NCBI GenBank assembly: GCA_014859755.1 | Contig: JACUTO010000040.1 | Location: 1-11,231, forward strand | DNA: 11,231 nt | From: Candidatus Bathyarchaeota archaeon | GTDB lineage: Archaea; Thermoproteota; Bathyarchaeia; Bathyarchaeales; Bathyarchaeaceae | Reading direction: 5' to 3' | In this document: positions 5,401 through 11,231 of the stretch, piece after piece | How the letters are laid out: each line of letters starts with the position of its first letter | Position numbering within the stretch: position 1 is the first letter of the stretch | Notes under the pieces: model-generated | Told to the model about the DNA's origin: nothing | Seen by the model: only the letters and a program-made list of their open reading frames with translations | The model's database searches: none | Translations under genes and position numbers: made by a program

Positions 5401-6045
5401 TTGTCAGAAAATGAAGAAAAAATCGAAACTCTCGTCGAGGAGGAGCTTTTGCTGTCTCAGGACACCATGCTATCCGCGGGAATCCACATCGGCACAAGGA
5501 TGAAAACAAAAGATATGGGCCCATTCATATACCGCGTTAGGAGTGACGGCTTATTTGTCTTAGACGTTAAAAAGACCGATGAACGTATACGAGTCGCTGC
5601 AAAATTTCTCGCCCGGTTTGAACCGTCCAAAATTGCGACGGTGGCGGCGAGATTGTATGGACGTTCTCCTGTAGAAAAATTCTGCGAAGTAGTTGGAGCG
5701 ACTCCTATACTTGGACGTTTTATTCCCGGTTTGCTTTCAAACCCCCTTTACCCAAACCGTATCGAGCCAAGCGTAATAATAGTGTCCGACCCAAAGGCCG
5801 ATGTGCAAGCGGTGAAAGAAGCTTCAACCGTTGGCATTCCGGTGGTAGCCCTCTGCAGCACCGACAACGATTTTTCCTATGTAGACTTGGCTATCCCCAC
5901 CAACAATAAGGGCAGAAGAGCCTTGGCGGTGATCTACTGGCTCCTCGCCAGACAAATACTTCGCGAAAGAGGTGAAATACCGCCAGACGGAGACATAAGC
6001 CAGTCCATCGATGATTTCGAAGTGAAGCTAGTGAGAGAAGAATGA
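5401..6045 (+). CDS. rps2: 30S ribosomal protein S2 (uS2)
   Basis: uS2 binds late to the small subunit between head and body. The 214-residue product shows the archaeal/eukaryotic (SA-type) form: MLSAGIHIGTRMKTKDMGPF, the FVLDVKKTDERIRVAAKFLA segment, FIPGLLSNP, PSVIIVSDPKADVQAVKEAS, VGIPVVALCSTDND, and the IPTNNKGRRALAVIYWLLAR helix. The N-terminal 18 residues (SENEEKIETLVEEELL) form an acidic leader. The start is TTG at 5401, supported by GGAGGA (5389-5394) seven bases upstream; the ATG at 5410 is out of frame. It ends with a four-base ATGA overlap with the MEMO-family gene, suggesting coupled translation. Confidence 0.97.
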   Translation: MSENEEKIETLVEEELLLSQDTMLSAGIHIGTRMKTKDMGPFIYRVRSDGLFVLDVKKTDERIRVAAKFLARFEPSKIATVAARLYGRSPVEKFCEVVGATPILGRFIPGLLSNPLYPNRIEPSVIIVSDPKADVQAVKEASTVGIPVVALCSTDNDFSYVDLAIPTNNKGRRALAVIYWLLARQILRERGEIPPDGDISQSIDDFEVKLVREE

Positions 6046-6911
6046 AGGGAAGAGAAGGTTTGAAAGTTAGACACCCCGCCGTCGCAGGTTCGTGGTACGC
6101 TGGCACTTCCGCCGGATTACGAACACAGATAGAAAAATGTTTCACCCACAAACTAGGTCCTGGTGAACTTCCCAAAGTTGTACAGGAAGGCCCTAGAAAC
6201 CTGGTTGGTCTCGTTTGTCCCCATGCAGGGTACATGTACTCCGGTCATGTGGCTGCCCACGCGTATTACGAGCTCGCGAAGGATGGCAAACCGGACGTCG
6301 TTGTGATTTTCAGTCCCAACCACACCGGACGCGGAAACGCGCTTGCCGTCATGAACGAGGGAGTTTGGCGCACCCCGTTGGGCGACGTAGAGATTGACTC
6401 CAAGACCGCTGATCAGATTTTGAGTGAATCTCGCATTATCGACGTGGACGACAGAGCCCACGCCTACGAGCACTCTATAGAGCTTCAGCTGCCTTTCCTT
6501 CAATACCTCTACGGTTCAGCCTTCAAGCTTGTTCCCATATGTTTTCTCATGCAGGATCTAGAATCCAGCCGGGAGGTAGGGCAGGCTACGGCGAAAGCCT
6601 TGTCAGGGAAAAACGCCTTGGTAATAGCCTCCACGGACATGACCCATTATGAGCCTCAGGAAAGGGCTGAAAAGAAAGACAAAATGGCCATCGACGCCGC
6701 CATCAAAATGGACGAGGAACAATACTACTCCACTGTAGAATCTCACGCCATATCCACTTGTGGTTACGGTCCCACCATCGCTGCGATTACTGCGGCAAAG
6801 GCGTTAGGCGCTAAGAAGGCTCAACTGCTATGCTACAAAACGAGTGGTGACATAACCGGCGACTTCTCCGCGGTGGTTGGCTACGCCTCCATTGCATTCC
6901 TGAAAGGTTAG
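6042..6911 (+). CDS. MEMO1-family protein
   Basis: This 289-residue protein belongs to the MEMO family, present in nearly all archaea and in eukaryotes, structurally related to LigB-type class III extradiol dioxygenases. Its archaeal role is unknown. Seen here are RHPAVAGSWYAG (10-21), CPHAGYMYSG with His61, SPNHTG with His94, EHSIELQLPFLQ (143-154), STDMTHYE with Asp199 and His202, and CGYGPTIAAITAAKA with Cys240. His61, His94 and Cys240 correspond by motif to the His/His/Cys pocket that binds metal in human MEMO1, so a metal site is likely retained. The ATG overlaps the rps2 stop by four bases; a TTG at 6060, just before the conserved RHPAV, is an alternative start. The family is commonly found beside rps2 and mevalonate kinase in archaea, which hints at a link with one of these processes but proves nothing. 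Confidence 0.93.
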   Translation: MKGREGLKVRHPAVAGSWYAGTSAGLRTQIEKCFTHKLGPGELPKVVQEGPRNLVGLVCPHAGYMYSGHVAAHAYYELAKDGKPDVVVIFSPNHTGRGNALAVMNEGVWRTPLGDVEIDSKTADQILSESRIIDVDDRAHAYEHSIELQLPFLQYLYGSAFKLVPICFLMQDLESSREVGQATAKALSGKNALVIASTDMTHYEPQERAEKKDKMAIDAAIKMDEEQYYSTVESHAISTCGYGPTIAAITAAKALGAKKAQLLCYKTSGDITGDFSAVVGYASIAFLKG

Positions 6912-6951
6912 TTAAGTGAAGCAACTTCTCGCCAATGCGCTTTGCCACTTT

Positions 6952-6967
6952 AAGAAATACTTTATTT
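6952..6967 (+). promoter_or_regulatory. Putative BRE/TATA promoter for the mevalonate cluster
   Basis: AAGAAA (6952-6957) followed by TACTTTATTT (6958-6967) fits a BRE plus TATA box. The predicted transcription start near 6988 leaves about 15 bases before the ATG at 7004. The 92-base gap between the MEMO stop and this ATG is the largest within the rightmost gene block. Genes downstream have gaps of at most 58 bases, so this may be the shared promoter for mvk through ipk. Confidence 0.5.
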
Positions 6968-7003
6968 AATTTTGGACAGTAATTGTTTTTTGGGGTAGTT
7001 CCG

Positions 7004-7948
7004 ATGGGAAGAGGCTCTGGCTTCGGAAAAGTTATTCTGTTCGGCGAACACTTCGTTGTTCACGGCGTGCCGGGGATTGTTTCTGCAATCGATTCAACAA
7101 CTGACGCAGAAGTGAAAAAAATTGGAGAAGGAATCACTGTAAGGGACGAAAGAAAAGGCGCAAGAGGTTACACTGAAAAGAAAAGAGCTCAACAAAAAGA
7201 GTCAATCGAAAGAATGCTTAAAACAATGGGAATTGATCCAGAAAAAGCTTCTTTAGAGATTTGGTTGGGAGGAAACCTCCCTAGTTTCAGCGGAATTGGT
7301 GCTTCTGCAGCAAGTAGCGTTGCAATTGCTAGGGCTATAGCAGAAGAATTTGAAATGGTTTTGTCAGATGAAAAAATTAATGAAATTGCTTATGAAGCTG
7401 AGAAAGCTTATGCTGGAACCCCCTCAGGCATCGACAATACCGCGGCAACCTATGGAGGGTTGATCTGGTTCAAGAGGAATTTAAGCGGAGGCCCAAACAC
7501 AATCGAGAAATTAAGCATAAGGGAACCAGTTGAAATTGTCATAGGCAACACAGGAATTGTAGCTGACACTAAGGAAATGGTTGCTGGGGTTGCGGAAAGA
7601 AGGAAAAGAAATCCAGAAAAATACAATCCGTTGTTCAAGCAAGCAGAAGATTTGGCGTTCACAGCAAGAAAGGCCTTGAAAGAGTTTGACTTAAGAAAGG
7701 TTGGTGAGTTAATGAACGAAAATCATCGGTTGCTGCAGGAAATCGAAGTTTCCTGTAAAGAATTAGATTATTTGGTGAACTTAGCTCGAGAGCAAGGGGC
7801 GTTTGGAGCGAAACTAACTGGGGGTGGCGGCGGAGGCTGCATGGTAGCATTAACTCCAAGAAGAGAATTGCAGGAAGCGGTTGCGACAGCCATGGAAAAG
7901 GAAGGATTTAGAGTGTTGCGAACAAAGATCGGAATTCAAAAATATTAA
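7004..7948 (+). CDS. mvk: Mevalonate kinase
   Basis: Mevalonate kinase phosphorylates mevalonate with ATP to 5-phosphomevalonate, feeding archaeal lipid synthesis. The 314-residue GHMP-kinase-fold product shows all three family motifs: GFGKVILFGEHFVVHGVPG (7-25, with Lys9), the phosphate-binding loop PSFSGIGASAASSVAIARA (93-111), and AKLTGGGGGGCMVAL (269-283). Catalytic Asp144 lies in GTPSGIDNTAATYGG, which favours mevalonate kinase over other GHMP members. The frame is open from a TTG at 6983, but the ATG at 7004 begins MGRGSGFGKVILFGEH and matches promoter spacing and a GGGGT seven bases upstream. Codon use is noticeably poorer in C than in the ribosomal block: 5 C in 7321-7380 against 18 C in 6301-6360. 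It starts the isoprenoid cluster. Phosphomevalonate kinase and mevalonate-diphosphate decarboxylase do not appear beside it. Confidence 0.95.
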   Translation: MGRGSGFGKVILFGEHFVVHGVPGIVSAIDSTTDAEVKKIGEGITVRDERKGARGYTEKKRAQQKESIERMLKTMGIDPEKASLEIWLGGNLPSFSGIGASAASSVAIARAIAEEFEMVLSDEKINEIAYEAEKAYAGTPSGIDNTAATYGGLIWFKRNLSGGPNTIEKLSIREPVEIVIGNTGIVADTKEMVAGVAERRKRNPEKYNPLFKQAEDLAFTARKALKEFDLRKVGELMNENHRLLQEIEVSCKELDYLVNLAREQGAFGAKLTGGGGGGCMVALTPRRELQEAVATAMEKEGFRVLRTKIGIQKY

Positions 7949-7985
7949 GAAAATATGAACCTACTTGGAATAAGGAGGAAGACGA

Positions 7986-9293
7986 TTGGGTTTTAGAAGT
8001 TTCTTGGAACAGCTTGACAGAGATGGAGGATTGTTAAGAATAAGAAAAGAAGTGTCAACTGAGTATGAGATGGCGGGGATAATAGATGCTCTCGGTGAGA
8101 AACCTGTGTTTTTTGAAAAAGTGAGAGAATCTAGCATCCCTGTTGTGGCTGGCCTGGTTTCTTCTAAAGAATTGATTGCCAGAGCTTTGAACATAAAGAA
8201 AGAACAATTGTTGCATAAGTTATCCACTGCCATAGAGAATCCTTTGCCTCCAGATGTTGTGGAGAAGGGAGAATGCCAAGAAATAGTTGAGAAAGATGTT
8301 GATTTGACAAAGCTTCCGATAATGAGGTACACAGAAAAGGATGGTGGAAAATACATCGCATCCGCCATTGCTATAATAAAAGATCCCGAGTTGGGTAGAA
8401 ACACGTGTTTCCACAGGTTGATGTTGCTGGATAAGAACAAGTTCGTGGCTAGAATCGTTGAAGAGAGAGGAACGGACACCGCCCTCAAAAAGTCTGGCGG
8501 CGAACTCGACATAGCGATGTGCATAGGTAACTCAACTGCTGTTCTCCTCGCTGCTGCCACATCTCTGCCGAAGGGCGTTGACGAATTGGGAATGGCTAAT
8601 GTATTAGAGAAAACAGAATTGGTGAAGTGTAAGACCATCGATCTTGAGGTTCCGAGAGACTGTGAGATTGTGTTAGAGGGAAGAATAACAAAGGAAAAAG
8701 CATCAGAAGGACCATTCTTAGATCTGACAGGAATTGTTGATAAGGTAAGACAGCAACCAGTGATAGAAGTCAAATGTATAACTCACAGAGAAAAGCCAAT
8801 TTACCAAACCATACTTGCCGGAAGAAATGAACATAAGTTCTTGATGGGGATGCCTAGAGAACCAACGATCTTTAGTGAAGTGAACAAAGTCTGTGAGTGC
8901 AAGGATGTTTACATAACTCCCGGTGGTTGCAGCTGGCTCCACGCGGTGGTGCAGATAAAGAAACAGAATCCAGATGATGGGAAGAAAGCTATTAAAGCAG
9001 CTTTTGAAGGTCACAAGTCGTTGAAACATTGTGTTGTTGTGGATGGCGACATAAACATCTATGATTCAAACGATGTTGAGTGGGCTATCGCAACGAGATT
9101 TCAAGCAGATAAAGACGCTGTTATCTTACCGAACCAGAGAGGATCTTCTCTTGATCCGTCTGGAGATTTAACTGAAGGGAAAAAAGCGACGACATGTAAG
9201 ATGGGGTTAGACGCAACGATCCCCTTCAAAGAAACGGGTAAAGGCTTTGAAAAAGAAGGATATAGAAAAGTTGATCTAAACAAATTCTTGTGA
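7986..9293 (+). CDS. UbiD-family decarboxylase, probable anhydromevalonate phosphate decarboxylase
   Basis: UbiD-family enzymes use prenylated FMN for reversible decarboxylation of unsaturated acids. In the archaeal mevalonate pathway one of them turns trans-anhydromevalonate 5-phosphate into isopentenyl phosphate, and the neighbours here make that the best role. The 435 residues include FRSFLEQLDRDGGLLRI, VDLTKLPIMRYTEKDGGKYI, NTCFHRLMLLDK with Asn139 and Arg144, SEGPFLDLTG with Glu241 and Asp246, and LPNQRGSSLDPSGDL then KMGLDATIPF. The spacing of Asn139/Arg144 and Glu241/Asp246 matches the cofactor-binding Asn and the Arg/Glu/Glu catalytic set of fungal Fdc1, with Asp replacing the last Glu. 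The start is TTG at 7986 with AAGGAGGA seven bases upstream. No UbiX-type prenylated-FMN synthase lies in the window. Another UbiD substrate is possible, but flanking mvk and dehydratase genes argue against it. Confidence 0.9.
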   Translation: MGFRSFLEQLDRDGGLLRIRKEVSTEYEMAGIIDALGEKPVFFEKVRESSIPVVAGLVSSKELIARALNIKKEQLLHKLSTAIENPLPPDVVEKGECQEIVEKDVDLTKLPIMRYTEKDGGKYIASAIAIIKDPELGRNTCFHRLMLLDKNKFVARIVEERGTDTALKKSGGELDIAMCIGNSTAVLLAAATSLPKGVDELGMANVLEKTELVKCKTIDLEVPRDCEIVLEGRITKEKASEGPFLDLTGIVDKVRQQPVIEVKCITHREKPIYQTILAGRNEHKFLMGMPREPTIFSEVNKVCECKDVYITPGGCSWLHAVVQIKKQNPDDGKKAIKAAFEGHKSLKHCVVVDGDINIYDSNDVEWAIATRFQADKDAVILPNQRGSSLDPSGDLTEGKKATTCKMGLDATIPFKETGKGFEKEGYRKVDLNKFL

Positions 9294-9297
9294 TCGT

Positions 9298-10494
9298 ATG
9301 TACCTCACAAAAGAAGAAGAAAGAATGCTGGATGGAGAAGAGGGTTACGCGGTAAAAAAGTCCATGGAGATACTCGTTGCCTTAGGAAATATTTACGGCG
9401 CTGAAAAGCTCATAAGAGTGGGTTCTGTTCAAGTGGCAGGCGTGTCATATCACAACCTCGGAGATGCCGGTCTAGAATTTCTAAACGAACTGGCAAAAGA
9501 TGGAAAAGTCAGAGTACTCACAACCTTGAACCCCGCGGGAATGGATTTGGAAGATTGGAAAAAACTTGGGATCTCCGAGGAATTCGCAGAGAAACAGAAC
9601 TTGGTGATAGACGCTTTCAGGAAAATGGGCATAATCATCTCCTGCACATGTACGCCCTACCTGATAGGTAACCTACCGAGATATGGGGAACACATCGCTT
9701 GGTCCGAGTCCTCCGCAGTTACTTTCGCCAACTCGGTTATCGGAGCAAAGACAAACAGAGAAGGAGGTCCGTCAGCCCTTGCAGCAGCTTTCGTTGGCAA
9801 AACGCCCTACTATGGGCTTCATTTGGAAGAGAACAGAGTGCCAGATATTCATGTAGACGTGAGGGCTAGCTTGAAAAAATTCTCAGATTGGGGGGCTCTG
9901 GGTTATTGTATTGGGAAAAAAGTGGAAAACAAAATTCCATACATAACAGGCATAGAAGCCGCGGATTTAGATGAGTTGAAATCGTTCTGTGCCTCAGTGG
10001 TGACTTACGGTTCAAAACCGCTATTCTATATGAAGGGAATAACTCCTGGATCTGAAAAACATCAGCCCCCAAAGGAGCAGGTCACCATCGAGGATAAGGA
10101 CATAAAAGAAGCATACGAAAGCATTAATGACGATGTTGAGGTCATCGATTTCGTCTGTATAGGCTGTCCTCATTCTTCGATTAAAGAAATCGCTGAAATA
10201 GCGAGGCTATTAAGAGATAAGAAGATTTCTCCAAACATTGAATTCTGGGTTGCAACTTCAAGGTCGATGAAGCAACTCGCTGACGAAAGAAGTTACACAA
10301 AAATAATTGAAAAAGCTGGAGGGAAATTCGCTTGCGATACTTGTATGGCAGTGGCTCCGCTGAAGGGAAGATTCAGATCCGTTGCGACAACCTCCGCAAA
10401 AGGCTGTTACTACTCAAGACACAACGATATGAAGACAAAGCTGGGGAGTCTAGAAGAATGCATAGAAGCTGCGGTGAGAGGAAGATGGAGTTGA
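9298..10494 (+). CDS. Phosphomevalonate dehydratase large subunit (aconitase X catalytic type)
   Basis: This is the large subunit of an aconitase-X (DUF521) enzyme. In archaea the two-subunit form dehydrates 5-phosphomevalonate to trans-anhydromevalonate 5-phosphate; other family members act on cis-3-hydroxyproline. The 398 residues show the family opening MYLTKEEERMLDGEEGYAVK, GSVQVAGVSYHNLGDAGLEF, TTLNPAGMD, SCTCTPYLIGNLPRYGEHIA, WSESSAVTFANSVIGAKTNR and REGGPSALAAA. Cysteine pairs C116/C118, C287/C290 (CIGCPHSS) and C346/C349 (CDTCM) supply ligands for the expected Fe-S cluster, which in this family is held by three cysteines; which three cannot be told from sequence. It starts four bases after the decarboxylase stop and overlaps the small subunit by ten. 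The pathway neighbours and separate small-subunit gene favour phosphomevalonate as substrate. Confidence 0.92.
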   Translation: MYLTKEEERMLDGEEGYAVKKSMEILVALGNIYGAEKLIRVGSVQVAGVSYHNLGDAGLEFLNELAKDGKVRVLTTLNPAGMDLEDWKKLGISEEFAEKQNLVIDAFRKMGIIISCTCTPYLIGNLPRYGEHIAWSESSAVTFANSVIGAKTNREGGPSALAAAFVGKTPYYGLHLEENRVPDIHVDVRASLKKFSDWGALGYCIGKKVENKIPYITGIEAADLDELKSFCASVVTYGSKPLFYMKGITPGSEKHQPPKEQVTIEDKDIKEAYESINDDVEVIDFVCIGCPHSSIKEIAEIARLLRDKKISPNIEFWVATSRSMKQLADERSYTKIIEKAGGKFACDTCMAVAPLKGRFRSVATTSAKGCYYSRHNDMKTKLGSLEECIEAAVRGRWS

Positions 10495-10871
10495 AAGGAA
10501 GAACCATCTCAAGGGGAGTTGCAGAAGGAGAAGCCTTAGCCACCACACAGCCAATCTCCTTCTACGGTGGAGTAGACCCGAACACCAGCGAGATAATAGA
10601 AAAAGGGCATGAACTGCAAGGAAAGCGAGTGAAAAACAAAATACTGGTTTTCCCAAATGGTAAAGGATCAACAGTTGGGTCCTACACCCTCTATAGAATG
10701 AAAAAGGGTGGTAATGCTCCAGCTGGAATTGTAAACGAAGAGTGTGAAACTGTAGTCGCTGTTGGCGCGATAATCTCAGAAATACCTTGTGTTGATAAGA
10801 TCGATATTTCGAAAATAAAGACAGGAGATATGGTTCGATTAGAAGATGGTGTTGTTACAATAAAGAAGTAG
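10485..10871 (+). CDS. Phosphomevalonate dehydratase small subunit (aconitase X swivel domain)
   Basis: This 128-residue protein is the DUF126/swivelling-domain partner of the aconitase-X large subunit; together they close the active site over the Fe-S cluster. It begins MELKGRTISRGVAEGEAL, has SFYGGVDPNTSEII, then FPNGKGSTVGSYTLYRM with the conserved Gly-Ser pair at 61-62, then GNAPAGIVNEECETVVAVGA and ends in a short GDMVRLEDGVVTIKK strand region. The open frame extends upstream to 10332, but that part shadows the large subunit. The ATG at 10485 has GGTGA (10473-10477) seven bases upstream and keeps the normal family length. The ten-base overlap with the large subunit suggests coupled synthesis of a 1:1 complex. 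In some bacteria and eukaryotes the two subunits are fused; here they are separate as in other archaea. Confidence 0.92.
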   Translation: MELKGRTISRGVAEGEALATTQPISFYGGVDPNTSEIIEKGHELQGKRVKNKILVFPNGKGSTVGSYTLYRMKKGGNAPAGIVNEECETVVAVGAIISEIPCVDKIDISKIKTGDMVRLEDGVVTIKK

Positions 10872-10929
10872 GAGTTCTAATAATCTGTTCTAGCTTTCAT
10901 CACGAGAAAAACCTGCGATGGTGTGAGGG

Positions 10930-11231
10930 TTGAGTGTCAAGCCAACTGTTCTGAAGCTCGGAGGTTCCGTGATAACAGACAAGGAAAAGACGTTGACTCC
11001 CAACTTGCCAGCAATAGAACGATTAACAAAAGAAATTTCGAGGGCCAACGTTTCGCCCCTTGTCCTCGTTCACGGAGGAGGTTCCTTCGGGCATCCAGTT
11101 GCGGAGCAGTATGGAATAAGGGAGGGTTACAAAGATTCTTCACAGATTATTGGGTTTTCAAAAACCCATCAAGCTATGACCAAGCTGAACAAGTTGATTG
11201 TGGGTTCTCTAATAAATCATAATATTCCTGC
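10930..11231 (+). CDS. ipk: Isopentenyl phosphate kinase, N-terminal part (runs off the window)
   Basis: The frame from TTG at 10930 is open to the window edge and gives 100 residues beginning MSVKPTVLKLGGSVITDKEK. Isopentenyl phosphate kinase, an amino-acid-kinase-fold enzyme, phosphorylates isopentenyl phosphate to IPP with ATP. Visible signatures are the ATP-binding LKLGGSVITDK (8-18), LVLVHGGGSFGHPVAEQYGI (44-63) with His55 matching the catalytic histidine of the family, and GFSKTHQAMTKLNKLIVGSL. TTG is the only standard start after the in-frame TGA at 10924, and GGTG lies six bases upstream. It follows the dehydratase small subunit by 58 bases and completes the pathway to IPP. An overlapping frame at 10923-11222 encodes nothing recognisable. 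About 60% of the gene should lie beyond the edge. Confidence 0.93.
   Translation, partial: MSVKPTVLKLGGSVITDKEKTLTPNLPAIERLTKEISRANVSPLVLVHGGGSFGHPVAEQYGIREGYKDSSQIIGFSKTHQAMTKLNKLIVGSLINHNIP

Noticed and set aside
5891..6235. 114-residue minus-strand open frame across the rps2-MEMO junction
   Set aside because: Antisense to the ends of two well-supported genes and without any recognisable motif or start signal.
7961..8773. 270-residue open frame on the minus strand
   Set aside because: It lies antisense to the UbiD-family gene, is rich in Ser, Leu and Phe as expected from reverse reading of a purine-rich coding strand, and shows no family motif or ribosome-binding site. It is a shadow frame.
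10332..10484. Upstream extension of the AcnX small subunit frame
   Set aside because: These 51 residues shadow the large-subunit gene and are unlike the family; the ATG at 10485 has a well-placed GGTGA.
10923..11222. 99-residue open frame on the plus strand at the right edge
   Set aside because: It overlaps the isopentenyl phosphate kinase gene in a different frame and has no recognisable domain. The kinase frame has clear LGGSVIT and HGGGSFGH motifs and is the real gene.

Overview
This window is chromosomal DNA from an archaeon. It carries archaeal or eukaryote-type ribosomal proteins (S13, S4, S11, L18e, L13, S9, S2) interleaved with the archaeal RNA polymerase subunits D/Rpo3 and N/Rpo10, then enolase, a MEMO-family protein, and a run of isoprenoid genes. 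There is Shine-Dalgarno use (GGAGG or GGTGA 5-9 bases before several starts), frequent GTG and TTG starts, and BRE/TATA-like promoter sequences. The gene order suggests a TACK-type lineage, with Bathyarchaeia-like as my best guess. That placement is an inference from gene content only and is weakly held. All complete genes lie on the + strand.

Layout. 1-52: the first 17 codons of an unidentified gene leaving leftward. 53-143: a divergent promoter region. 144-1554: rps13, rps4, rps11, overlapping by 1-4 bases. 1555-1711: spacer with a possible terminator and promoter. 1712-3752: rpoD/rpo3, rpl18e, rpl13, rps9, tightly packed. 3753-3898: spacer with a promoter-like element and a doubtful 30-codon ORF. 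3899-6911: rpoN/rpo10 (apparently starting at an AUA codon), eno, rps2, and a MEMO-family gene. 6912-7003: promoter region. 7004-11231: mevalonate kinase, a UbiD-family decarboxylase, the large and small subunits of an aconitase-X-type dehydratase, and the first 100 codons of isopentenyl phosphate kinase, which runs off the right edge.

How the genes work together. The left two thirds is the conserved archaeal translation/transcription supercluster. The right third encodes, in one direction, every enzyme needed to turn mevalonate into isopentenyl diphosphate by the modified archaeal route. Mevalonate kinase makes 5-phosphomevalonate. The two-subunit dehydratase makes trans-anhydromevalonate 5-phosphate. 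The UbiD-type enzyme decarboxylates it to isopentenyl phosphate, and isopentenyl phosphate kinase makes IPP, the precursor of archaeal ether lipids. This pathway is already described in the literature (in Aeropyrum pernix), so it is a compact pathway cluster and not a new system.

The most unusual sequence observation is rpoN. Its conserved N-terminus aligns exactly to an ATA codon behind a good GGAGGT ribosome-binding site, no ATG, GTG or TTG is available in frame, and the codon overlaps the stop of the small upstream ORF. No tRNA, rRNA, CRISPR array, insertion sequence or prophage gene was seen. No stretch of more than 300 bases lacks a gene.
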